This document shows positions 33,993 through 43,796 of a DNA stretch of 64,000 bases, piece by piece. Each line of letters opens with the position of its first letter. Position 1 is the first letter of the stretch. The DNA is taken from NCBI GenBank assembly GCA_963668435.2, contig CAXXSC010000010.1, forward strand, positions 186,001 through 250,000. Direction: 5' to 3'. Under the pieces are notes generated by a model, which did no database searches, was not told the DNA's origin, and saw only the letters and a list, made by a program, of their open reading frames with translations. The translations under genes and the position numbers were made by a program. The DNA is from G963668435 sp963668435 (GTDB lineage Bacteria; Latescibacterota; Latescibacteria; Latescibacterales; Latescibacteraceae).

Positions 33993-36932
33993 ATGAAAAC
34001 ACTTCTCATTTTCCTTCTCACAAGCATTTTATCACCGCTCCATACTTCAGCAATCGCCGCGATCATCGCAGTGCCGGCCGACGCCCTCACTATTCAGGAG
34101 GGAATAACTGCCGCCGCAGAGGGCGACACAGTAATCGTCAGCCCCGGCACCTATGCTGAGTCATTGGATTTTCTGGAGAAAAGTATCACGCTCGGTTCTT
34201 TCTTTATAAACAGTGGCGATACGAACGATATCGAAAATACGGTGATCGGTGGAGAAGAGTTTGGCGAAATATTTATTGAAAACGTGGAAGATTATCCGGC
34301 AGTGATCAGTGGTTTGACGTTTCAGAACAGGGAAATAAACTTTGAATCGTCAATCCTTGAAATCCACAATAGTGTTATCAAAGACAACGAAGATGGGGGG
34401 CTTTTCGGACATGACTCGACGATCTCGATTGACACGCTGACTATTACGGGCTGCGAAGGTGATCTTGTGACACCACTCTATTGCAATGATTGCACAGCCA
34501 GAATCATCAATACGAATATTTCAGATAATCGCGGGCGATCGTATGGCAGTATCAGGCTCGATAATTGTGATGCAACTGTCGAAGACACTGAAATCAGGAA
34601 TAACAACGTCTTTTATCCCGGTTTATACATGCAGAACACAGCGGGCCATTTCAAAAATATAGTGATAGCTGACAATAAAGGATTAAGTTTCTTTACTTAT
34701 GGTAAATGTTTATACTGCAGTGCATCAAGTCCCGTTTTTGAAAATGTCCTGTTTCGCAGCGATTACGAAAGAGATGAGAACGTTATTAATTGCGTTCACG
34801 GCGCTGAACCGGTATTCAAGAACTGCCGTTTCGAGCCATCAAGCAAAGATGGAAGAAGCAGTCTTATATGCGAAAGATCACATCCAAGTTTTATTAATTG
34901 TATTATTGACAGGACCACAATTGAAATTTATAACCAATCAATGCCCTTGTTCCAGAACACAACATTATTTGAAAACCATTTCTATATTGCCGGAAATTCA
35001 CACCCCCGATGTATAAATTCGATTATTTGGAGAGACGACAGCAGCTATTCGGGAATTAATTTTCATGGAACGTTCGTTGATCCGGATTATAGCGACACCT
35101 CGAAACTCACGCTCTCCCATTCGCTTGCATGCGCCCTCGATCCAGGCACCTATAATAAGTCGCTTATTTTCGCAAGCGGGAACATCATGGGGAATCCAGA
35201 GTTTATCGATCCCGAAAACGGCGATTTCCACCTGAAAGATACGAGCCCCTGTATCGGCGCTGGAACGCCTTTCAACGCACCGGAAGACGATTTCGAGGAT
35301 AATGAACGTTTCGGCCAGATAGATCTCGGCGCGTACGAAAACGCGCTCAGCCAACCGCACTACAGTCCCGACAGCCATGCACTGGTGGAAGGACGCGTTC
35401 AACTTGAGGAGAGTGACTACAGCGACAGTATCACTATCCTGCTGCGAAATGAAAACGGATTCGACAATTCACGCATCGCCTATACTGATACGGCCGGTTA
35501 TTTTTCAGCTGTAGTGCCCCGCGGCAACTATGAAATCGTTATATTTAAAGATGGCTATTTTTCAAAAAATATCGAGGACATAACAATTGAAGATGACATT
35601 ATGCTCGATGAACTGACATTACATTCCCCGGTCGGAATAATACATGTCCCGGCAGATGTATCGACAATCCAGGAAGCGGTTGACGTGGCGGAAGACGGTG
35701 CGACGATTCTTGTGGCACCGGGCGAATATGAAGCTTTCGATTATCGAGGGAAATCATTAACTGTCGCGTCACATTTCACGACGACACAGGACAGTTCGCT
35801 GATAGATCAAACGATCATTACTTCCGGCGAAACCGCGCAAAGTATTAAAACATTATATGCCGATGGAAAAATAATAGTTCTTGACGGTTTTACGGTTATC
35901 GATGCAGGCATTGGTTGTTCACAGGTAGAAGCAGTCATAAAAAACATACGCATGTTGGGCGGCGGAGGAGGAGGAATTGGAATATCAAGATCGACAGCAA
36001 GCATTGAAAATGTCACAATCAGTGAAAAAGAATATAGCGCACTGTCACTATATGATTCCGATGTGAACATCAACAGCTGCATAATATGCGATAATAGCGG
36101 CACATCAAGCAGACTCATCGACGTATATAACAATTCAACGCTGACGCTTGAAAATTCACTTATAACCCGAAATAGATACGAGGGATACGGATCGCTTATC
36201 AAGCTCGACAAAGAATCCCGGATTATCCTCAATCATGTCACGTTATGCGATAATCACAGCAATCGTAATATCATTGAAGGCAATGAAACAGAAGGAAGGC
36301 TAACTATAAACAACAGTATAGTCGCCTATAACACATGTGTGGTTACGCTCTTTTACAGCTTGAAAGCCGTATCAAATCAATCTGTGGTCTGGGAAAATTA
36401 TCGTCCATACAAGAAATACAAACATCCAGCAGTCATTCTTTCTCCCGCAGACGATAAAATCAAATTCATCGAGCTCGATCCCCTCTTTGTCGATCCGGAA
36501 AACGGCGACTACCGTCTCATGCCCGACAGCCCCTGTATCGGTGCCGCGAACGAAATATATGCCTCATCAACCGATATCACCGGTGCGGCCCGCGACAGCA
36601 ATCCCGATATCGGCGCATACGAATATATCCCCGGTACAGTTGTCGAGGAAACGGACGAATCACGCCCGGAAACGCTGACACTCTACCAGAACACGCCGAA
36701 TCCGTTCAATCCGACAACTTCCATCAGTTTCCACCTCTGGAAAAGCTCAACCGTGTCCCTCACCCTCTACGATATCACCGGAAGGAAAGTCACCGTGCTC
36801 GCAGACCGGACTTTCCCCGCTGGCATGAATGCTGTCAGTCTCGACGCCTCCGGATTGTCATCGGGTGTCTATCTCTACCGTATCGAGGCAGGCAGAATCA
36901 GCAAAACGGCAAAAATGACAGTGCTGAAATAG
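33993..36932 (+). CDS. Secreted beta-helix protein with C-terminal sorting domain (paralogue A)
   Basis: A 979-residue exported protein with a signal peptide ending about residue 24. Two beta-helix modules each open with the same phrase: 'VPADALTIQEGITAAAEGDT' near residue 26 and 'VPADVSTIQEAVDVAEDGAT' near residue 550, a pattern seen in DUF1565/pectate-lyase-like proteins. Between them, about 461-545, is a carboxypeptidase-regulatory-like domain ('GYFSAVVPRGNYEIVIFKDG'). From about 888 the 'LYQNTPNPFNPTTSI' and 'LYDITGRKVTVLA' sequences mark an FlgD-Ig-like sorting tail used for surface display or secretion in FCB bacteria. Ligand and substrate are unknown. A GGGAGG site precedes the ATG. 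Confidence 0.85.
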   Translation: MKTLLIFLLTSILSPLHTSAIAAIIAVPADALTIQEGITAAAEGDTVIVSPGTYAESLDFLEKSITLGSFFINSGDTNDIENTVIGGEEFGEIFIENVEDYPAVISGLTFQNREINFESSILEIHNSVIKDNEDGGLFGHDSTISIDTLTITGCEGDLVTPLYCNDCTARIINTNISDNRGRSYGSIRLDNCDATVEDTEIRNNNVFYPGLYMQNTAGHFKNIVIADNKGLSFFTYGKCLYCSASSPVFENVLFRSDYERDENVINCVHGAEPVFKNCRFEPSSKDGRSSLICERSHPSFINCIIDRTTIEIYNQSMPLFQNTTLFENHFYIAGNSHPRCINSIIWRDDSSYSGINFHGTFVDPDYSDTSKLTLSHSLACALDPGTYNKSLIFASGNIMGNPEFIDPENGDFHLKDTSPCIGAGTPFNAPEDDFEDNERFGQIDLGAYENALSQPHYSPDSHALVEGRVQLEESDYSDSITILLRNENGFDNSRIAYTDTAGYFSAVVPRGNYEIVIFKDGYFSKNIEDITIEDDIMLDELTLHSPVGIIHVPADVSTIQEAVDVAEDGATILVAPGEYEAFDYRGKSLTVASHFTTTQDSSLIDQTIITSGETAQSIKTLYADGKIIVLDGFTVIDAGIGCSQVEAVIKNIRMLGGGGGGIGISRSTASIENVTISEKEYSALSLYDSDVNINSCIICDNSGTSSRLIDVYNNSTLTLENSLITRNRYEGYGSLIKLDKESRIILNHVTLCDNHSNRNIIEGNETEGRLTINNSIVAYNTCVVTLFYSLKAVSNQSVVWENYRPYKKYKHPAVILSPADDKIKFIELDPLFVDPENGDYRLMPDSPCIGAANEIYASSTDITGAARDSNPDIGAYEYIPGTVVEETDESRPETLTLYQNTPNPFNPTTSISFHLWKSSTVSLTLYDITGRKVTVLADRTFPAGMNAVSLDASGLSSGVYLYRIEAGRISKTAKMTVLK
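36570..36932 (+). repeat. Near-identical 3' block shared by the two beta-helix genes (copy A)
   Basis: This 363-base block aligns without gaps to 39664-40026 (offset 3094), with about six substitutions including the different stop codons (TAG here, TGA there). It encodes the sorting tail. A looser match continues upstream to about 36471. Confidence 0.9.
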
Positions 36933-36966
36933 TCCACGAACACAATAACGATAGACAGGAGTTCTT

Positions 36967-39900
36967 ATGAGAAAAGATATTCTTATACTGGCAATGGCAG
37001 TCCTGTTTACCTCGACTACATCCACGGTTTCAGCTGAAATTATAGCAGTACCCGCCGACGCCCTCACTATCCAGGAGGGAATAACTGCCGCCGCAGAGGG
37101 CGATACCGTCCTTGTCAGCCCCGGCGCATATAATGAAACGCCGAATTTTCTGGGGAAAAGCATCACGCTCGGTTCGTTGTTCATGACAACGGGTGACTCG
37201 ACCTTCATAGACAACACAATAATCAGCAATGAGAAACTGGCAACCATCACCATCAAATCAGTTGAGAAGAACGGCATAACCATCAAGGGATTGTCGTTTG
37301 ATAATACCCAGATTTATATTGATCAAACGCTTCTCACGATTGAAAACTTGCGTATTTTCAACTGCACTGATTATGGATTCTATGCTTATAGATCAAATGT
37401 CGATATGAACGATGTTATTGTTCGGAATTGCGGAGACTATAATGGCATTCAAAGTGCAGCTATTTTCCGCGCATGCAATGCAACGGTTAAAAACTCCACG
37501 TTTTCTCATAATATGTATGTAAAAGAAGGCGCTGTATTACTACGCGCCAGCACTGTTAGCTTTGACAATGTCGCCATCAGAGATAATTATTGCACTCCCG
37601 GACACTCATATTCCGGCCTCGGCCTTGTCAGCACATCAGGTACATTTAAAAATATGATATTTTCAGACAATACCGGGGACTCAGTTATGGTTAAAGCCGG
37701 AGCCATTTTTTGCTCTTCATCGAGCCCCCTGTTTGAAAACACTCATTTTATCAATAATACTACAGGAGGCGATGACTCACGATCACAAGTAATATATTGT
37801 ATCAATAACTCATGCCCTCTATTTGAACGCTGCCGCATAGAAACAACCAACAACACATCGAGCGGCATTCACTGTAAAAATGCAAGCCCACATTTTATCA
37901 ATTGTATAATTATAAAACAAATTATAAGAGCCGAGGACAGATCAGAACCAGTTTTTTACAACACGACCGCTTATAACTGTAATATGAATATCTGGGACAG
38001 CTCTCATCCCCGCTTTGTCAACTCAATACACTGGAACAATCAGGACTTGTCAGTCAATAATCCGCAAAAAATATTTTTCGGAAATCCTTATACTAGTTGT
38101 ATGGATGATCCTAACAGCACACTGATTCTATCTCATTCCCTAGTCCGCAATTTATTTCCCAGTGAGTACGAACAATCCATCGTATTTGACGGCGGCAATA
38201 TCTCTGGCAATCCCGAGTTTGTCGATTCTGAGAACGGTGATTTTCACCTTAAGGACACCAGTCCCTGCATAGGTGCGGCTTCATCATCAGAGGCTCCCGA
38301 TATAGACTGCGAAGGCAATCACCGTCCAGACATCATGGATATTGGTGCCTATGAAAATCCTCTATCATTTCCATTGACCTCACCAGACACACATGTCACT
38401 GTCCGCGGTATAGTTGAACTTGACGGTAGTAATAACCACAGCGGATGTCTCGTCAACTTCAAAAACACAAATGGTTTCGATGATTCACGTGCCGCATACA
38501 CTGATCAAGACGGCAGTTTTTCTGTTGTGATTCCAATTGGATTTTATGAGATAAAATATGTTAAATACAGGTATATACCATACGTTAAAAGCAACGTTTC
38601 TTTCTCGCTGGACACTGCCCTGAAAACAACTCTGCTAGCACCAAAAACATCAATAATTCAAGTGCCAAAAGATATTGCATCCATCAAAGATGCCATTAAA
38701 ATAGCGGCTGAAGGTGACACGGTTCTCGTAGCACCAGGCATCTACAGTGAAAGTATCGATTTTCAAGGTAAAGCAATAACAGTCGCGTCCCATTACGTGA
38801 CAACCGGAGACAGCAGTTTTATTTCTCAGACAGTCATCGATTCCGATTATTCCGCACCATGTGTCTGGTTTGTCGATGGCGAAAGCGCAGACTCCATACT
38901 CGACGGCTTAACCTTACGGCACGGCGGAGCGGATAATGGCAATGATTTCCTCCCCGACTGCGGTGTTATCTGTGCATTTTCAAATCCGACGTTACGAAAT
39001 ATACGCGTTGAAAACTGTAATGGTGCGGGAATTGGATTTTCTGAGTCATCAGCAACTATTGAAAATGCTGTGATAATCGGCAATAGCCAGAGGGGAATTT
39101 ATATAACCAGTAACTCTGAAATAAAGATGACTGCAACTCAAATCATGAATAATACTGGTGGAATCTTTCTCGGATGGGAATCATCTCTGGTATATAATGA
39201 TGGCCTCATCGCCGGTAATATCACGAATAATCAAGCGGTTATTCGTGGTTTCCATGATTCAAGATTATATTTTACTAATGTCACATTCTGTAATAATCAT
39301 GGAGATGATCAATGCATTAATAACGTAAATTCTGAATTTTATATGTTAAACTGTATTGTCGCAAATAATACATGCCGTAACATGCTAATTATATTCGATA
39401 CCGGCATATCAAGTTCCAATACAATAAAAAACACACTGTTTTGGCACAACACATATCCGTCGTATGATCGTCCGATAGAAATAACCAATCATGGCCCATA
39501 TTTATTCCTTTATAAAAACAACACAAATACAAACGGCGATCCCTGCGATAAATACTATAATATCGAACTCGATCCCCTCTTCGTCGATCCGGACAACGGC
39601 GACTACCGTCTTATGCCCGACAGCCCCTGTATCGGTGCGGCAAATAGCGAATCAGCCCCATTGACCGACATCACCGGCGCGGCCCGCGACAGCAATCCCG
39701 ATATCGGCGCATACGAATATATCCCCGGTACAGTTATCGAGGAAACGGACGAATCACGCCCGGAAACGCTGACACTCTACCAGAACACGCCGAATCCGTT
39801 CAATCCGACAACTTCCATCAGTTTCCACCTCTGGAAAAGCTCAACCGTGTCCCTCACCCTCTACGATATCACCGGAAGGAAAGTCACCGTGCTCGCAGAC

Positions 39901-40026
39901 CGGACTTTCCCCGCTGGCATGAATGCTGTCAGTCTCGACGCCTCCGGATTGTCATCGGGTGTCTATCTCTACCGTATCGAGGCAGGCGGAATCAGCAAAA
40001 CGGCAAAAATGACAGTGCTGAAATGA
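36967..40026 (+). CDS. Secreted beta-helix protein with C-terminal sorting domain (paralogue B)
   Basis: A 1019-residue paralogue of the gene just upstream with the same plan: signal peptide, beta-helix module ('VPADALTIQEGITAAAEGDT'), regulatory-like domain near 475-550 ('VRGIVELDGSNNH'), second module near 563 ('VPKDIASIKDAIKIAAEGDT') and sorting tail from about 928. The rungs between these ends are strongly diverged from paralogue A and rich in Asn and Cys. The final 363 bases differ from those of paralogue A at only about six positions. The 34-base gap and GACAGGAG site suggest co-transcription with A. Confidence 0.85.
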   Translation: MRKDILILAMAVLFTSTTSTVSAEIIAVPADALTIQEGITAAAEGDTVLVSPGAYNETPNFLGKSITLGSLFMTTGDSTFIDNTIISNEKLATITIKSVEKNGITIKGLSFDNTQIYIDQTLLTIENLRIFNCTDYGFYAYRSNVDMNDVIVRNCGDYNGIQSAAIFRACNATVKNSTFSHNMYVKEGAVLLRASTVSFDNVAIRDNYCTPGHSYSGLGLVSTSGTFKNMIFSDNTGDSVMVKAGAIFCSSSSPLFENTHFINNTTGGDDSRSQVIYCINNSCPLFERCRIETTNNTSSGIHCKNASPHFINCIIIKQIIRAEDRSEPVFYNTTAYNCNMNIWDSSHPRFVNSIHWNNQDLSVNNPQKIFFGNPYTSCMDDPNSTLILSHSLVRNLFPSEYEQSIVFDGGNISGNPEFVDSENGDFHLKDTSPCIGAASSSEAPDIDCEGNHRPDIMDIGAYENPLSFPLTSPDTHVTVRGIVELDGSNNHSGCLVNFKNTNGFDDSRAAYTDQDGSFSVVIPIGFYEIKYVKYRYIPYVKSNVSFSLDTALKTTLLAPKTSIIQVPKDIASIKDAIKIAAEGDTVLVAPGIYSESIDFQGKAITVASHYVTTGDSSFISQTVIDSDYSAPCVWFVDGESADSILDGLTLRHGGADNGNDFLPDCGVICAFSNPTLRNIRVENCNGAGIGFSESSATIENAVIIGNSQRGIYITSNSEIKMTATQIMNNTGGIFLGWESSLVYNDGLIAGNITNNQAVIRGFHDSRLYFTNVTFCNNHGDDQCINNVNSEFYMLNCIVANNTCRNMLIIFDTGISSSNTIKNTLFWHNTYPSYDRPIEITNHGPYLFLYKNNTNTNGDPCDKYYNIELDPLFVDPDNGDYRLMPDSPCIGAANSESAPLTDITGAARDSNPDIGAYEYIPGTVIEETDESRPETLTLYQNTPNPFNPTTSISFHLWKSSTVSLTLYDITGRKVTVLADRTFPAGMNAVSLDASGLSSGVYLYRIEAGGISKTAKMTVLK
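39664..40026 (+). repeat. Near-identical 3' block shared by the two beta-helix genes (copy B)
   Basis: Counterpart of 36570-36932, about 98% identical by direct comparison. Confidence 0.9.
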
Positions 40027-40144
40027 GACAACTACCAAGCGGATCAAATATGAGGATTTCACAATCTTCCTGATGGAAAGTGATTGCATGTTTTCCGATC
40101 TGTTTTATTTTACAGAAACTGCAATCCCATTCAAGACGAGGTGA

Positions 40145-41725
40145 ATGATGCTCACGATCAAGCGTATTTCCTCAGCTGTAATGTGTTCGGCTCTTGTTCT
40201 TACGGTCTCCATTTCCACCCATGCACAGACCAAAATCGGCCCCCGCGGCATTCTCCACAAGGGTGTCAAGACTGTAGAGGCCAAAGTCATCCCGAGCCCT
40301 GCGGAACAGAAGAAAAAAGAGGTCGCCGAACGTCTCGACACCCACGGCCTCCTCTACTCCGGCAAAGTTGTTGTCGACAAAGACAGAAAAATGCTCAAGC
40401 CGCCCGAAAGTGTGGCCGCATTTGCCGGCAAAGACTATGTAATCGCTAAAGAGGCACCCACGGTCGAATTCGCAGTCGTGCCGGTCGAGCCCATGTTCCT
40501 CGGTGAATCGCCGGTAAAATCGAAATCGGACATCTCCAACAATCCCGGCCCGTGGTCCAACTGGTCACAGGCCAATTTCGATCCGCGCACCGGAAAATTC
40601 TACTCCTCAGTTGGCGACCACGCCAAGTACGATGCCCATATCCTGCTTGTCGAATACGATCCCACGGCAAAATCGGTCAAATGCCTTCCCGAGGTCAACA
40701 AGGTGCTGGGCCGCATGAAAACCGAATTCGCGGAGGGTAAGATCCACGGCTGGCTCGATTTTTATCAAAGCAAAGACATCGACAGCCCCCATCTCTGGTA
40801 CTGCACCTACTGGGCAAAATATCCCGAGCCGGATGAGGAGGATTACGCAACCGGATACGATGGCGGCCATATTATGAGCTATGATGTGCTCACCGGCGAC
40901 ATAGTCGATTACGGTGTTCCGCTCAAGCGCGCCTCCTGGCCCTATCACAGGGTTGATACGAAACGCGGCATAATGTACGGTGTCGGTATGTTCGGGGAGT
41001 TTCTCGCATGGGATATCAACGAGCAGAAAACCATCTGGGCAGGCTATCTTCCCGAGGGTATGGGCTGGTGGGAACGCGCGATAATGATTGATGAGATCAC
41101 CGGTATGGTCTACACAACCAACCGCGACAAAGAAGACACAATGCGCCATTTCATCAAGTACGATCCCGCAAAGAATCGTTTCACGAAACTCGACTGCCAT
41201 GTGCCCCCGGAAAGTGTTTCCGCCTCTCGCGGCCAGAAAAAAGGCGGCTACAACCAGATGCGCTCACAAACGCCCCATCGCGGTCCGGATGGTCTCTTTT
41301 ACGGCATCACATACGGCGGCCAGCTATTTTCCTTCGATCCCGAGACCGAGACAGTCGCCGACCTCGGCCGCAACTGGCCCGGCAAAGAAACATATACAGC
41401 CTCAATGGACAGGAGTCCCGGCGGACGTTATGTTTATTACTGCCCAGGCGCACACGGCCACGGTTTCGCCGATGGCTCCCCTGTCGTGCAGTTCGATACC
41501 AAAACCGGCGTAAAAAAAGTGCTGTCGTTCATGTTCCCCTATTACATGGACAAGTACGGCTACACGCCAGGTGGCACATTTTCGATCAGGCTGGATGACA
41601 AGGGTGAGCGCCTTTTCATTCTATGGAACGGCGCCTTTGTCGAGCACGGCACCAAACAAACCGACACCTTCGGACAGTGCACTGTCATGGTGGTCAATAT
41701 TCCCGCAAGCGAACGTGTGGAATGA
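40145..41725 (+). CDS. Secreted protein of unknown family, probable beta-propeller
   Basis: A 526-residue exported protein with a signal peptide ('SAVMCSALVLTVSISTHAQ'). After a Lys-rich stretch, repeated phrases such as 'ILLVEYDPTAKSVK', 'HIMSYDVLTGDIVDYG', 'FIKYDPAKNRFTKL' and 'LFSFDPETETVADLG' have the blade rhythm of a beta-propeller. 'GGHIMSYD', 'GAHGHGF' and many Trp/Tyr residues could form a binding face. No named family is recognised. Two adjacent ATGs (40145, 40148) follow GAGGTG; the second has slightly better spacing. It follows the beta-helix pair by 118 bases and may be part of the same surface system. Confidence 0.7.
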   Translation: MMLTIKRISSAVMCSALVLTVSISTHAQTKIGPRGILHKGVKTVEAKVIPSPAEQKKKEVAERLDTHGLLYSGKVVVDKDRKMLKPPESVAAFAGKDYVIAKEAPTVEFAVVPVEPMFLGESPVKSKSDISNNPGPWSNWSQANFDPRTGKFYSSVGDHAKYDAHILLVEYDPTAKSVKCLPEVNKVLGRMKTEFAEGKIHGWLDFYQSKDIDSPHLWYCTYWAKYPEPDEEDYATGYDGGHIMSYDVLTGDIVDYGVPLKRASWPYHRVDTKRGIMYGVGMFGEFLAWDINEQKTIWAGYLPEGMGWWERAIMIDEITGMVYTTNRDKEDTMRHFIKYDPAKNRFTKLDCHVPPESVSASRGQKKGGYNQMRSQTPHRGPDGLFYGITYGGQLFSFDPETETVADLGRNWPGKETYTASMDRSPGGRYVYYCPGAHGHGFADGSPVVQFDTKTGVKKVLSFMFPYYMDKYGYTPGGTFSIRLDDKGERLFILWNGAFVEHGTKQTDTFGQCTVMVVNIPASERVE

Positions 41726-41753
41726 ACGTTATGCAAGACATTTAAAATCATAC

Positions 41754-41786
41754 AAAAAAAGAGCCGTCGATCAGGCGGCTCCTTTT
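41754..41786. terminator. Terminator between convergent genes
   Basis: GAGCCG (41761-41766) pairs with CGGCTC (41776-41781), flanked by seven A residues and CTTTT. It serves the propeller-like gene (+) and the amidohydrolase gene (-). Confidence 0.75.
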
Positions 41787-41809
41787 ATTGTAGTTCAGAG
41801 CAGGAAACA

Positions 41810-42631
41810 TCACACCTCCACTCCCGCCTTCCGCAATATATCAGCTCCCGTTTCGAACAGCACTTTTCGCCGCAGTTCCTCAGACAGCCCAAGCGTATCG
41901 AAAACATTTGTGTAATCGTCGAGTAAATCCCCCATTTTTTCCGGTAGGACATCGGTGCCGAACACGATCTGCTCCCATGCGTTGTCCCATTTCGGCGAAC
42001 CGTAGTCTGTGGTGTCATTCCACCAGAGAAGGCTGCCGAGAAATTCCGGTGATTTCTTCTTGAGTATCGAGCCGGAAAGATCAAAGAATAAATTCGGATT
42101 CCAACGTGCGCTCATGGTCGCCTCCTCATACCACGGATTGCCGAGATGAGCGCCCATAACGGTGAGATTCTCGAAATCACGGGCGATAGTATCGAGAAAA
42201 ACAGGCCGCATGAGACTGTTGTCGACACGACAGGCTATCGAGGGTTCACGCGCGATAATTCCGAGATGGAAAAGTGACGGCATATTGAGTTTTTCGGCAC
42301 GTTCATAATATGTGTAAAAACGTTCTGAATTATACGGTTCTGGCGGGAGAATGAACTTGAGACCGTGGAATCCCTGATCCTTGAAACGATCGATCTTGTC
42401 AGCATCTATTTCATCCCAGTAATTCAGCCCGGCGAATCCCACAAAAAGGTCAGGATATTCCTTTATTGCGTACAGAATCTGATCATTCGTCGAGATATTT
42501 GAACCGGGCCATTCGAGGCCGAGAACGACAATTTTAACAATACCAAGCCTTTCTGCGGTATCAGCATATTGCCTGATGTTTTCTTTTGATGTAAAAATGT
42601 GATTGTGCATATCAATAATCGGCTGCATCAT
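41810..42631 (-). CDS. Amidohydrolase-2 family TIM-barrel protein
   Basis: A 273-residue cytoplasmic protein of the amidohydrolase_2 (COG2159) group. Metal-site elements are 'DMHNH' at residues 7-11, 'GLKFILPP', 'HLGII' and 'GAHLGNPW', and the late 'FGTDVLP' aspartate. Members hydrolyse lactones or decarboxylate aromatic acids. The substrate cannot be told. It is divergent from galT. Two ATGs in a row (42629-42631 and the next codon) follow a GAGGAA site. Confidence 0.85.
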   Translation of the reverse strand: MMQPIIDMHNHIFTSKENIRQYADTAERLGIVKIVVLGLEWPGSNISTNDQILYAIKEYPDLFVGFAGLNYWDEIDADKIDRFKDQGFHGLKFILPPEPYNSERFYTYYERAEKLNMPSLFHLGIIAREPSIACRVDNSLMRPVFLDTIARDFENLTVMGAHLGNPWYEEATMSARWNPNLFFDLSGSILKKKSPEFLGSLLWWNDTTDYGSPKWDNAWEQIVFGTDVLPEKMGDLLDDYTNVFDTLGLSEELRRKVLFETGADILRKAGVEV

Positions 42632-42685
42632 TCCTCCTCTTTCCAGTCTATTTTAACATCGATTTCTTGCAAGGGGGCTGTTGAA

Positions 42686-42705
42686 TTGTTACATTATAGT
42701 GACAA
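42686..42705. promoter_or_regulatory. Possible operator upstream of the gal operon
   Basis: TTGTTAC-ATTATA-GTGACAA is a 7-bp inverted repeat with one mismatch, overlapping a TATAGT hexamer at 42695-42700 that could be a -10 box. It lies about 30 bases upstream of galT, in the divergent intergenic region with the amidohydrolase gene. Confidence 0.4.
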
Positions 42706-42735
42706 CAAAAACATAATACGTCATACAGGTTTCAG

Positions 42736-43785
42736 ATGAAAGAAAAACAAAAGCGAACATCATTTAAACGCTGGCACCCATATCTCGGCGAATGGGTCAT
42801 CATGGCGCCGACAACCGCTGTCAGACCCTGGAGCGGCAATGTCGTATCTTCAGCCGAGGAAAAGAAGCCCGAATACGATCCGTCCTGTTATCTCTGTCCA
42901 GGTGTCGAACGAGCTGGCGGCGTTAAAAATCCGGACTACTGCGATGTCTATGTTTTCAACAACGATTTTCCGTCTCTGACACTGGAAAGCGAAGCTCCCG
43001 ACAATGAATATGCGATCTCGGTGCAGGAGGCGGCAAAAGGCATGTGCCGGGTGGTCTGTTTCAGTCCTCGTCACAACCTTACGCTTGCAGAAATGGACGA
43101 GAACGGTATATACGCTGTACTTTCGGCATTCCGTGATCAGTTTGAGGAGTTATCGGCTATGGACGTGATCGAAAATGTAATCATGTTCGAGAACAAGGGC
43201 GCTATCATCGGCGTATCGAATCCGCATCCCCACGGCCAGATTTATGCCTCGGATTTCGTTCCCCGCATTCTCAAGACCGAATATACGAATGCAAGTCACT
43301 ACATGAATGAACTCGATGCCTGCCTGTTCTGTAATGTGCTTGCGGAAGAGCTGAAAAGCGGTGAACGGATAGTCTGTGAAAACGAACATTTCTTCGCGTT
43401 CGTGCCGTTTTTCGCACGTCACAGTTTCGAGGTTCATATTATGCCACGTCGCCACGTTTCTGCTATTACCGGTCTTGATTTCGCTGAAATGCATTCACTT
43501 GCTGCTATTTACCGCGAAATGCTCATCCGTTACGACAATCTGTTCGAGATGTCATTCCCCAATATCACATTGTTCAGGAACCCTCCCTGCGCAAATGGCA
43601 TCGATCCCCACCCCTGGCATTTTTACATCGAATTCTGTCCACCGCTCAGGAGCAGGGATAAACTGAAATACATGGCCGGTTTCGAAACCGGAGGCGGAAA
43701 CATCATCAATCCGATCCTTCCCAAAGAAGCCGCCGAGGCGCTACGTTCCCTGCCGACACGTCATTACAAACAACGCACGAACTAA
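42736..43785 (+). CDS. galT: Galactose-1-phosphate uridylyltransferase
   Basis: A 349-residue enzyme that exchanges UDP between UDP-glucose and galactose-1-phosphate. The active-site HPH motif is in 'SNPHPHGQIYASDF'. A zinc-type pair lies in 'SCYLCPGVERAGG' and a further one near 'ACLFCNVLAEE'. Early 'KRWHPYLGEWVIMAP' is typical of the family. Length fits class I GalT. First gene of the galT-galE-galK-symporter operon, with 11 bases to galE. Confidence 0.95.
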   Translation: MKEKQKRTSFKRWHPYLGEWVIMAPTTAVRPWSGNVVSSAEEKKPEYDPSCYLCPGVERAGGVKNPDYCDVYVFNNDFPSLTLESEAPDNEYAISVQEAAKGMCRVVCFSPRHNLTLAEMDENGIYAVLSAFRDQFEELSAMDVIENVIMFENKGAIIGVSNPHPHGQIYASDFVPRILKTEYTNASHYMNELDACLFCNVLAEELKSGERIVCENEHFFAFVPFFARHSFEVHIMPRRHVSAITGLDFAEMHSLAAIYREMLIRYDNLFEMSFPNITLFRNPPCANGIDPHPWHFYIEFCPPLRSRDKLKYMAGFETGGGNIINPILPKEAAEALRSLPTRHYKQRTN

Positions 43786-43796
43786 CAGGAATACCG

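Noticed and set aside
33993..40026. Tandem duplication as a CRISPR-like or phage tail-fibre locus
   Set aside because: The repeats are two coding modules with signal peptides and sorting tails; there are no short spaced repeats, Cas genes or phage genes.
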